64,000 nucleotides of DNA from PALSA-1006 sp964532405 (GTDB lineage Bacteria > Pseudomonadota > Gammaproteobacteria > Burkholderiales > Gallionellaceae), in NCBI GenBank assembly GCA_964532405.1, contig CAZHIC010000011.1, positions 1 through 64,000 on the forward strand, in the 5' to 3' direction. Shown here one piece after another: positions 43,559-50,264 of this stretch. A program made the position numbers and the translations under genes. The notes beneath the pieces were generated by a model. That model did no database searches. It was not told the origin of the DNA and saw only the letters and a program-made list of their open reading frames with translations. Position 1 is the stretch's first letter. Every line of letters starts with the position of its first letter.

Positions 43559-43583
43559 GCAAATGCAAACAAGAACTATTATC
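43559..43583 (+). promoter_or_regulatory. Candidate Fur-binding site
   Basis: Reads as successive hexamers GCAAAT, GCAAAC, AAGAAC, followed by TATTATC, the inverted form of the Fur hexamer GATAAT. It is only an approximate match. Located 34 bp before the start of the cupredoxin gene in the intergenic region shared with fur. Confidence 0.35.
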
Positions 43584-43616
43584 GTTCAAAAAAACAAGCA
43601 AACAAAAAGGATCGTC

Positions 43617-43934
43617 ATGAAAAATATTTTGTTTTTAGCCCTGCTATTTCCGTTTGCTGTCTTTGCGGCTGATACCGGGTACACACTGGTAATCAAGGAT
43701 CATCGTTTTCAGCCAGCAGAGTTGTCCGTTCCATCGGGCAGCAAGATCAAGCTGCTGATCGAAAATCAGGACGACACGCCTGAGGAATTCGAAAGCCATT
43801 CCTTGAACCGGGAGAAGGTGATCACCGGACATGGCAAGGCAGCACTCTACATTGGCCCCTTGGAGCCCGGACGCTATCCTTTCATCGGCGAATTCAACGA
43901 AGCGAGCGCACATGGCGTGATCATCGCGAAATAG
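43617..43934 (+). CDS. Periplasmic cupredoxin-like protein linked to iron permease
   Basis: 105 residues from ATG 43617 with AAAAGG upstream. Signal peptide MKNILFLALLFPFAVFA, then a cupredoxin_1-like fold: YTLVIKDHRFQPAELSVPSGSKIKLLIENQDDTPEEFESHSLNREKVITGHG...YPFIGEFNEASAHGVIIAK. The type I copper Cys is missing, as in EfeO-like and FTR1-linked cupredoxins; acidic and His residues (EEFESH, GEFNEASAHG) may bind metal. It probably passes iron to the FTR1 permease encoded 11 bp downstream. Confidence 0.85.
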   Translation: MKNILFLALLFPFAVFAADTGYTLVIKDHRFQPAELSVPSGSKIKLLIENQDDTPEEFESHSLNREKVITGHGKAALYIGPLEPGRYPFIGEFNEASAHGVIIAK

Positions 43935-43945
43935 GAGAACAAGCC

Positions 43946-44779
43946 ATGTTCGGAACCGCAATTATTATTTTTCGGGAAGTGCTGGAGGCTGCCATCATCA
44001 TCGGGATTGTCGCCGCAGCCACACACAATGTCCCCGGCAGCAGGCGCTGGCTGGTCGCTGGAGTGCTGGCTGGTCTGGTCGGCTCGGCGGTAGTCGCCGC
44101 ATTCACGGATGTGATCGGATCGTTCGCCAGTGGAATGGGGCAGGAATTGTTCAATGCCTGCGTGCTTGGAGCCGCAGTGCTGATGCTGGCCTGGCACAAC
44201 ATCTGGATGTCGTCGCACGGTGCCGCACTGGCTGCCAGTGCCAATATGGTTGGTGAAGATATCCGTGATGGGCGCAGCGAGTGTTCGGCGCTGTTGCTCA
44301 TCGTTGGTCTGGCCGTGCTTAGAGAGGGATCAGAAACAGTGTTGTTCCTGTACGGCATCGCTGCTTCGGAGAACGGGCGATCATCCATGTTGCTCGGCGG
44401 ATTGATAGGTATGGCACTCGGCATCGTTGTCGGCTACGCACTCTATGCCGGACTGCTGCGTGTGCCGATGCGCTGGTTTTTCTCTGTGACCCGTGTTCTG
44501 GTGCTGTTGTTGGCGGCGGGTATGGCATCGCAGGCCGCGCACTTTCTTATACAAGCCGACTTGTTGCCCAGTCTTGTCGCACCGTTGTGGGATACGTCGG
44601 CGGTGTTACCGGAAAACGGAGTACCCGGCATGCTGCTGCATAGCTTGGTCGGTTACGACGCCCGTCCGGCAGGAATGCAACTCGTTTTTTATATCGCCGT
44701 ACTGGTTGTCATCGTCACCGGTATGAAACGGGCAACTCGTGCACGCGAATCCAGTCAACGAGCAAAGGGAGCTATTTGA
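43946..44779 (+). CDS. FTR1-family high-affinity iron permease
   Basis: 277 residues with seven hydrophobic helices. The two iron-binding RExxE motifs are visible: REVLE at 10-14 and REGSE at 126-130, the defining feature of FTR1/EfeU. It moves oxidised iron across the inner membrane. GAGAACAAGCC with weak ribosome site precedes the ATG. The gene is abutted by the outer membrane barrel gene, whose ATG directly follows its stop. The absence of EfeO and EfeB suggests a minimal system: cupredoxin, FTR1, barrel. Confidence 0.93.
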   Translation: MFGTAIIIFREVLEAAIIIGIVAAATHNVPGSRRWLVAGVLAGLVGSAVVAAFTDVIGSFASGMGQELFNACVLGAAVLMLAWHNIWMSSHGAALAASANMVGEDIRDGRSECSALLLIVGLAVLREGSETVLFLYGIAASENGRSSMLLGGLIGMALGIVVGYALYAGLLRVPMRWFFSVTRVLVLLLAAGMASQAAHFLIQADLLPSLVAPLWDTSAVLPENGVPGMLLHSLVGYDARPAGMQLVFYIAVLVVIVTGMKRATRARESSQRAKGAI

Positions 44780-45526
44780 ATGCAGCGTAAAAACCTTGCA
44801 ATGATTTTCTGTCTGGGTGTGCTGAATGCGGGAATTGCGTTCGGTGGGCCGGCAGATTATGTTTACACACCCATTGTGGAAAGCGGCGAGAAGGAGATTG
44901 ATTTCAAATACGGTACAGACAGGCAAAAGGATGGGACGCTTAAACAGGTAAGCAGTATCGGCTTAGGCTATGGCGTGTCGGAATCATGGTTCACCGAGGT
45001 CTATCTGAAGCGCGAGACCGCAGGCGGTGCGGGCATCACATTGGCCGAATGGGAAAACAAATTCCAGCTTACTGAAACCGGAAAACACCCTGTGGATGTC
45101 GGTCTTGTCGCTGAATTAGAGGCTCCGTTAAACAATGGGACTGAGCCCTATGAATTCAAGTTCGGCCCGTTATTTCAAAGCGAATTCGGCAAGGTGCAAC
45201 TCAACGGGAATTTGCTGTGGAAGAGTAAGTTCGGACACCTAAACGATGGTGATGACCCGTACATCACAGGGTTCGGTTATCAATGGCAAATAAAGTACCG
45301 CTTGCAACGCGTCTTTGAATACGGATTGCAAGGATTTGGCGAGATGGGAAAATGGAACGATTTGGAAAAACAGGCTGACCAAAATCATCGTTTCGGCCCG
45401 GCAGTCTTCGGCAAGCTTGCGCTCGGCAAGCGGCAGGCAATCAAATACAACGCCGCCTGGTTATTCGGTGCAAGCAAGGCCGCGCCCGATGACACCTTCA
45501 GAATGCAGGTCGAGTACGAATTTTAA
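44780..45526 (+). CDS. Outer membrane barrel-like protein in the iron permease operon
   Basis: 248 residues with a signal peptide (MQRKNLAMIFCLGVLNAGIAFGG). The rest is alternating beta pattern (IGLGYGVSESWFTEVYLKRET, DVGLVAELEAPLNNGTEPYEFKFGPLFQSEFG, TGFGYQWQIKYRLQRVFEYGLQGFGEMG) and ends in EYEF with terminal Phe, so about a 10-12 strand outer membrane barrel. AAAGGGAG is 8 nt before the ATG. Its gene touches FTR1, so a channel or sensor role for iron at the outer membrane is likely, though no family name can be given. Confidence 0.75.
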   Translation: MQRKNLAMIFCLGVLNAGIAFGGPADYVYTPIVESGEKEIDFKYGTDRQKDGTLKQVSSIGLGYGVSESWFTEVYLKRETAGGAGITLAEWENKFQLTETGKHPVDVGLVAELEAPLNNGTEPYEFKFGPLFQSEFGKVQLNGNLLWKSKFGHLNDGDDPYITGFGYQWQIKYRLQRVFEYGLQGFGEMGKWNDLEKQADQNHRFGPAVFGKLALGKRQAIKYNAAWLFGASKAAPDDTFRMQVEYEF

Positions 45527-45534
45527 AGGCCGGA

Positions 45535-45565
45535 CGCCACGCATACTGCGACAGTATGAGCGGCG
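45535..45565. terminator. Possible terminator between convergent genes
   Basis: CATACTG (45542-45548), CGA, CAGTATG (45552-45558), extended by CGCC/GGCG on both sides. No long T run, so it is weak evidence; it lies between the iron operon and chaA, which converge. Confidence 0.4.
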
Positions 45566-45567
45566 TA

Positions 45568-46644
45568 TTAGATCAAGCCCATCGCCACCAGTGCGATGAA
45601 CGCCGCAAACAAAGCGAAGTGACTGATGCCTTCGATGGCGTTGGTTTCGCCGTCATGCAGGTTGTTCATCACCGTGACGAAGGTGAGCAGCAACATGCCG
45701 CCTTGCACCGGGGTGAGTGCCATGACGATGCGTTCGCCGCTGAACAGGGCGATGGCTTCGATCACCGGCAGGGTGAGCAGCACGGTGGCGAGCGATGCGC
45801 CGAGCGCGATGTTGACGGTGGTCTGCATGCGGTTGTGCTGTGCGGCCTTGAGCGCGGTGAGTATCTCCGGGCTGGCGGAAATCAGCGCGACCAACACGGC
45901 GGGGATGGACATGGGCAAGCCGCTGCCGGCGAGACCTGCATCCAGCAGCACCGACAATACTTCGGAGAGCAGCCCGACCAGAACGATTGCGCCGAACATG
46001 ATGCCGATATGCAGCGAATTCGGGCTATGCGCTACGTCATGCACTTCTTCGTCGGTCGCGGATGAGTACTCGAAGAAGGTGCGATGTTCCACCGTTTGCA
46101 GGCGCAAAAATCCCGCATACATGACGGCCATGATGCCGATGGAAAAGACGGAGTAGATATGCCATTGGGCATCCGGCACGAAATCCGGGACGAACATGCC
46201 GATGCCGATGGCGACGATCAGCATGGCGATAAACGAGTTCGCCGAAGAGATGTTGTATTTGGTCTGGCCGTGCTTGAGGCCGCCGACGATGGCGGCGAGG
46301 CCGAGAATGCCGTTGATGTCGAACATCACGGCGGAGAACACGGTGTCGCGCGCCAGCGTGGGGTTGGGTTCACCCGTCAACAGCACCACCAGTATCACCA
46401 CTTCGACCGAGACTGCCGCGAGGGTGAGGATGAGCGTGCCATACGGCTCGCCGAAACGAACCGCCAGCACTTCGGCGTGATGGGCGATGCGAAAAGCGAC
46501 GCCGATGATGGCGGCGAGGATCACCAGCAACAGCCCCCACAATGCACCGCCGCCATGTTCGACCGCGCCGTGTTCCAGTGCGAAGCCCAACCCGAGGACG
46601 ATGAGCGCGATAGCGATGGGGAATTCGGATTTGAGATATTTCAT
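45568..46644 (-). CDS. chaA: Calcium/proton (sodium/proton) antiporter ChaA
   Basis: 358 residues with ten or eleven hydrophobic helices. The two cation-exchanger motifs are visible: LAAVSVEVVILVVLL (about 75-89) and ALISASPEILTALKAAQ (about 256-272), each with the key Glu, plus HFALFAAFIALVAM at the end. It exports Ca2+, Na+ or K+ against protons under alkaline or ionic stress. A run of family A repeat separates it from folA. Confidence 0.93.
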   Translation of the reverse strand: MKYLKSEFPIAIALIVLGLGFALEHGAVEHGGGALWGLLLVILAAIIGVAFRIAHHAEVLAVRFGEPYGTLILTLAAVSVEVVILVVLLTGEPNPTLARDTVFSAVMFDINGILGLAAIVGGLKHGQTKYNISSANSFIAMLIVAIGIGMFVPDFVPDAQWHIYSVFSIGIMAVMYAGFLRLQTVEHRTFFEYSSATDEEVHDVAHSPNSLHIGIMFGAIVLVGLLSEVLSVLLDAGLAGSGLPMSIPAVLVALISASPEILTALKAAQHNRMQTTVNIALGASLATVLLTLPVIEAIALFSGERIVMALTPVQGGMLLLTFVTVMNNLHDGETNAIEGISHFALFAAFIALVAMGLI

Positions 46645-46669
46645 GGGTGTTCCTTAATTGCAGGGATTA

Positions 46670-47302
46670 TTAGGGTTTTCCGCGATTGCTCCCTCGCCCT
46701 TCGGGAGAGGGTTGGGGAGAGGGCAATGCTTTTTGGTAGGTGACGAAATGATATTGCAAAGGTTGCGGGGTTTCCTGTGAGCGCACTTCGCGGGCGATCT
46801 CTTGCCACTCGCTTTTATCGAATGCGGGGAAGTGCGCGTCTCCTTCCACATCCTGCTGAATCTCGGTGATGTAGAGCGTGTCCGCGAGTTGCAGCGATTG
46901 CGCGTAGATGTCTGCGCCGCCGACGATGAAAGTTTGCGTATCGTCCGCACAAGCGGCGATGGCTTCCGGCAAAGAATGGACGACGATGCAGCCTTCGATG
47001 ATTAAGTCGCGGTCGCGTGTGACGACCACCGTGGTGCGTCCCGGCAGCGGCTTGCCGATGGAGTCGAACGTTTTGCGCCCCATGATCATGTGATGCCCCA
47101 TGGTCAGCGCCTTGAAGTGCTTGAGGTCTTCCGGGCAGCGCCACGGCAATGTGTTGTTCGCGCCGATGGTGCTGTTTTTTGCCATCGCGACGATGAGGGA
47201 AATGCGAAAGGCAACCCTCCCCAGCCCTCCCTTGTCAGGGAGGGAGCGGCTCTGCTCTCCCCCTGACAAGGGGGGTATGGGGGGGGTTGATGTTTGGTTC
47301 AC
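46670..47302 (-). CDS. folA: Dihydrofolate reductase with repeat-encoded N and C termini
   Basis: 210 residues from GTG 47302, which has AGGAG 6 nt upstream overlapping the thyA stop. The true enzyme core begins near residue 33 (ISLIVAMAKNSTIGANNTLPWRCPEDLKHFK) and ends near 192 (YHFVTYQKA); NADPH motif GRKTFDSIGKPLPGR and FIVGGADIYAQ are present. Family length is about 160. The first 30 residues (PPIPPLSGGEQSRSLPDKGG) and last 18 (SPQPSPEGRGSNRGKP) are encoded by two palindromic repeats. No better start exists: the core's own first codon would be ATT. Works with ThyA, encoded just upstream, in the folate cycle. Confidence 0.9.
   Translation of the reverse strand: MNQTSTPPIPPLSGGEQSRSLPDKGGLGRVAFRISLIVAMAKNSTIGANNTLPWRCPEDLKHFKALTMGHHMIMGRKTFDSIGKPLPGRTTVVVTRDRDLIIEGCIVVHSLPEAIAACADDTQTFIVGGADIYAQSLQLADTLYITEIQQDVEGDAHFPAFDKSEWQEIAREVRSQETPQPLQYHFVTYQKALPSPQPSPEGRGSNRGKP
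46691..46723. repeat. C-rich palindromic repeat, family A copy 3
   Basis: CCCTCGCCCTTCGGGAGAGG hairpin plus GTTGGGGAGAGGG arm. It lies inside the 3' end of the folA reading frame and encodes its C-terminal residues. Confidence 0.8.
47214..47286. repeat. C-rich palindromic repeat, family B copy 3
   Basis: Two hairpins: CCCTCCCTTGTCAGGGAGGG and CCCCCTGACAAGGGGG, with outer CCCTCCCCAGCC arms. It lies inside the 5' part of the folA frame, just after its GTG start. Confidence 0.85.
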
Positions 47303-47311
47303 TACTAACTC

Positions 47312-48106
47312 CTAGATAGCCACGGGGGCTTTAATGGCTGGGTGTGGATCGTATCCTTCCAGCGTGAAGTCCTCGAATTTGAAAGCGAAGATGTCTTTCA
47401 CTTCCGGGTTGATTTTCATGGTCGGCAGCGGACGCGGTTCGCGCGACAGCTGCTCGCGTGTCTGTTCCATGTGGTTCGAGTACAAATGCGCATCGCCGAA
47501 GGTATGCACGAAGTCGCCCGCTTTCAGTCCGCACACCTGCGCCATCATCAGGGTGAGCAGGGCGTAGCTGGCAATGTTGAACGGCACACCGAGGAAGATG
47601 TCGGCGCTGCGCTGGTACAGCTGGCAGGAGAGTTTTCCATCCGCCACATAAAATTGAAAGAAAGCGTGGCAGGGCGCGAGCGCCATCTGCTCCAGTTCGC
47701 CGACATTCCACGCCGAGACGATGATGCGGCGCGAGTCGGGATTGTTTTTGATCTGATCGACGGCGATCTTGACCTGGTCGATCACGCGGCCATCCACTGT
47801 CGCCCACGAGCGCCATTGCTTGCCGTACACCGGGCCGAGATTGCCGTTCTCGTCCGCCCATTCGTCCCAGATGCGCACGCCATTTTCTTTCAGATATTTG
47901 ATGTTGGTATCGCCCTGCAAGAACCACAGCAGTTCGTGAACGATGGACTTGATATGGCACTTTTTGGTGGTGACGAGCGGGAAGCCGTCCTCCAAGTTGA
48001 AGCGCATCTGATAGCCGAACACGCTGGTCGTGCCAGTTCCGGTGCGGTCGGATTTTTTTGTGCCGTGATCCAGCACATGCTGCATCAGATCGAGGTAATT
48101 ACGCAT
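47312..48106 (-). CDS. thyA: Thymidylate synthase
   Basis: 264 residues from ATG 48106, exactly the length of the E. coli enzyme. Converts dUMP to dTMP using methylene-tetrahydrofolate. Catalytic Cys146 is in APCHAFF; RTGTGT (phosphate) near 21-26 and the QRSADIFLGVPFNIASYALL block are conserved. thyA-folA coupling is classical because ThyA makes dihydrofolate that FolA recycles. The longer open frame upstream to 48211 overlaps a divergent promoter region with pepA. Confidence 0.97.
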   Translation of the reverse strand: MRNYLDLMQHVLDHGTKKSDRTGTGTTSVFGYQMRFNLEDGFPLVTTKKCHIKSIVHELLWFLQGDTNIKYLKENGVRIWDEWADENGNLGPVYGKQWRSWATVDGRVIDQVKIAVDQIKNNPDSRRIIVSAWNVGELEQMALAPCHAFFQFYVADGKLSCQLYQRSADIFLGVPFNIASYALLTLMMAQVCGLKAGDFVHTFGDAHLYSNHMEQTREQLSREPRPLPTMKINPEVKDIFAFKFEDFTLEGYDPHPAIKAPVAI

Positions 48107-48156
48107 GGTGAATGCCCGTATAATCGCGGTGTTGAATGACTTGAATTGAGGATGCA

Positions 48157-49695
48157 ATGCTAGCACAACTGACCCTGACTTCCGCGCTGCCCAAGAGCTT
48201 GACCGCGACACACTTGCTGGTGCTGTTGCCTAAATCCAAGACCTTGCCCAAGGATGTGCCCAACGCTGAGTTGCTCGCTGCGGTACTCAAGCGTCGCGAC
48301 ATGAAGGCGGACGAGCTGGCGAAATCCGCCGTCAGCGCCAATGCGGAAAAGGGTTTGCTGGTGGTATGGGCGATGCTGGATTTTGACAAGGATATGTTCG
48401 CGCAACAGGCGCAGGTGCGCAAGGCGATGCAGATGCTGCTGGAAGAACAGCCCAAGCAGATCACCATCGTGGTGCTCGGCGATGAGGTGCAACGTCAACG
48501 TGAAGCCGAGTTGGCGGTGTACGGCGCATGGGTGAACGGTGCTTTGCTGCCGGTGCACAAGAAGAAGGACGAGCGCAAAGCGTTGAAGAAGATCGAGCTG
48601 ATCGGCGCGCCGCAGTCCCTTCCCCCTGCTAGGGGGAAGGCTAGGATGGGGGGGGAGTCGCAGAGTATCCACACTTCTACCCCCACCCTAACCCTCCCCC
48701 TGCAAGGGGATGTGGCCGTGTTCGATGCACTCAAAGCGCAGGCGGCAGGCAATCTGCTGTGCCGCGAGTTGACGGTGTTGCCGCCGAACGAACTGACTCC
48801 GGCTATCTATCGCAGCCGCATCGGCAAGTTGGCAAAAGAGAATGGCTGGGCGCACGAAGAGTTCGACTTGAAAAAACTGCGCAAGATGGGGGCGGGCGCA
48901 TTCGTTGCTGTGGCGCAGGGCAGCGCGGATGACGATGCGGCTATCGTGCATCTGTCTTACCGGCATCCAAAAGCCAAGCAGACTGTGGCTCTAGTGGGCA
49001 AAGGTATTTGTTTCGACACGGGCGGCCACAACCTCAAACCTGCGCGTTATATGCACAACATGCACGAGGACATGAACGGTTCGGCAGTCGCGCTCGGCAT
49101 TTTGCTGGCGGCCACGCAAGGCCAGTTGGCCGTGAACATCGACTGCTGGCTGGCGCTGGCGCAAAACCACATCAGCCCCAAGGCGTACAAACAAAACGAC
49201 ATCGTCACCGCACTGAACGGCACGACCATCGAAGTCGTGCACACCGATGCCGAGGGCAGGATGGTGCTGGCGGATACGCTGACGCTGGCCTCGCGCGCGA
49301 AGCCGGATTTGCTGATCGACTTCGCCACACTCACCGGTAGCATGGCGACGGCGCTGGGTGCGCGCTATAGCGGCGTGTTTGCCACCAGCGATGAATTGGC
49401 GCAACGCGCCGTGAGCATAGGCAAGCAGAGCGGTGAACGTCTGTGCGCTTTCCCGCTGGATGAAGATTACGAAGCCGCGCTCGATTCCAAAGTGGCCGAC
49501 ATCAAACAATGCACGCTGGACGGCGATGCCGACCACATCCTCGCTACGCGCTTCCTAAAACGCTTCGTGGAAAAAGACGTGCCGTGGCTGCATGTGGATT
49601 TGTCCGCCAGCCGTTGCGAGGGCGGTTTGGGTGCCGTTGCTAGCGAGGTGAACGGCTTTGGTGTGGCGTGGGGTTTGGCGATGCTGCAAAAATGA
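48157..49695 (+). CDS. pepA: Leucyl aminopeptidase (M17) carrying an in-frame repeat insertion
   Basis: 512 residues. N-terminal macro-like domain (about 1-150) and M17 catalytic domain (about 190-512). Dimetal site residues are visible: GKGICFDTGGHNLKP (Lys and Asp), MHEDMNGSA (Asp), HTDAEGRMVLAD (Asp, Glu and catalytic Arg). It removes N-terminal residues from cytoplasmic peptides. Residues about 153-185 (SLPPARGKARMGG...PTLTLPLQGD) are encoded by a family B repeat at 48616-48710 and have no counterpart in the family; without them the protein would be about 479 residues. The insertion falls in the linker between domains, so the enzyme may still work. Divergent from thyA. Confidence 0.93.
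   Translation: MLAQLTLTSALPKSLTATHLLVLLPKSKTLPKDVPNAELLAAVLKRRDMKADELAKSAVSANAEKGLLVVWAMLDFDKDMFAQQAQVRKAMQMLLEEQPKQITIVVLGDEVQRQREAELAVYGAWVNGALLPVHKKKDERKALKKIELIGAPQSLPPARGKARMGGESQSIHTSTPTLTLPLQGDVAVFDALKAQAAGNLLCRELTVLPPNELTPAIYRSRIGKLAKENGWAHEEFDLKKLRKMGAGAFVAVAQGSADDDAAIVHLSYRHPKAKQTVALVGKGICFDTGGHNLKPARYMHNMHEDMNGSAVALGILLAATQGQLAVNIDCWLALAQNHISPKAYKQNDIVTALNGTTIEVVHTDAEGRMVLADTLTLASRAKPDLLIDFATLTGSMATALGARYSGVFATSDELAQRAVSIGKQSGERLCAFPLDEDYEAALDSKVADIKQCTLDGDADHILATRFLKRFVEKDVPWLHVDLSASRCEGGLGAVASEVNGFGVAWGLAMLQK
48616..48710. repeat. C-rich palindromic repeat, family B copy 4, inside pepA
   Basis: Two inverted half units: CCCTTCCCCCTGCTAGGGGG with GGCTAGGATGGGGG, and ACCCCCACCCTAACCCTCCC with CCCTGCAAGGGG. 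Identical in design to copies 1 and 2 that are intergenic. It keeps the pepA frame open with no stop. Confidence 0.92.
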
Positions 49696-49838
49696 TGCTG
49701 CCCCGGCTGTTAAAATTCAAACCGGATTTTTTACCCGCCTGGCTTTATTGGCTGCTGCTCGCTGCGGGTCTGCTGATCGGAGTGTGTGTGGCAGCGGTCG
49801 GATTGTGGGTCGTGTCCACGCAAATAGAGTTTATGTGA
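49692..49838 (+). CDS. Small single-span membrane protein after pepA
   Basis: 48 residues. ATG 49692 overlaps the pepA stop (AATGA) and a second ATG follows. One hydrophobic helix (about 17-43, WLYWLLLAAGLLIGVCVAAVGLWVV), preceded by a basic stretch (RLLKFK), so the N-terminus is likely cytoplasmic. Many proteobacterial leucyl aminopeptidase or DNA polymerase chi operons carry small proteins here, but I recognise no family. Coupling to pepA by overlap supports it as a real gene. Confidence 0.5.
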   Translation: MMLPRLLKFKPDFLPAWLYWLLLAAGLLIGVCVAAVGLWVVSTQIEFM

Positions 49839-49841
49839 TGT

Positions 49842-50258
49842 CTATTGCACGGCGAATGCCACGACTGCGTAGCGCGCAAATTTTCCGATCAGCATGAACA
49901 GCGCCGCGCGGAGCGGGCTCAATCGCAGCCATCCTGCCGCGAGGCACAGCGCATCACCGATGAGCGGAGCCCAGGCCAGCAGTAGTGTCGGCGATCCGTA
50001 ACGCCTCACTTTTTCCACATATTTGAGTTGCTGCGTCTGTGGCAGCATCCGTCCCATGCCGAACGAGATCATTCCCCCCAGCGTGTTGCCGAGTGTGCCG
50101 AGTAGCACTGCTGGCCAGAATAATTCGGGATGAAGTTTCAACACACCGACTAACACCAGTTCCGAGCCGCCAGGCAGGAGCGTCGCACCGAGCAGACTGG
50201 AGAGGAATAGACCCCAAAGGCTGAGGTCGCTGGTGAAGAGGTGGGTGAGGGTGTCCAC
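49842..50258 (-). CDS. yqaA: YqaA-family (SNARE-associated/DedA-like) membrane protein
   Basis: 138 residues, about four hydrophobic segments. Family block LFLSSLLGATLLPGGSELVLVGVL and GNTLGGMISFGMGRML is clear, then RYGSPTLLLAWAPLIGDALCLAAGWLRL. DedA/YqaA proteins handle membrane lipids; this exact role is unknown. The start is a GTG at 50258 that is part of a family C-like repeat half (GTAGGGTGGACACC), so the N-terminal residues are repeat-encoded. It follows the lpdA gene after 6 bp. Confidence 0.85.
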   Translation of the reverse strand: MDTLTHLFTSDLSLWGLFLSSLLGATLLPGGSELVLVGVLKLHPELFWPAVLLGTLGNTLGGMISFGMGRMLPQTQQLKYVEKVRRYGSPTLLLAWAPLIGDALCLAAGWLRLSPLRAALFMLIGKFARYAVVAFAVQ

Positions 50259-50264
50259 CCTACG

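Noticed and set aside
45556..46743. Long plus-strand frames opposite chaA
   Set aside because: His/Asp/Glu/Gln-rich translations typical of the antisense of a hydrophobic membrane protein gene.
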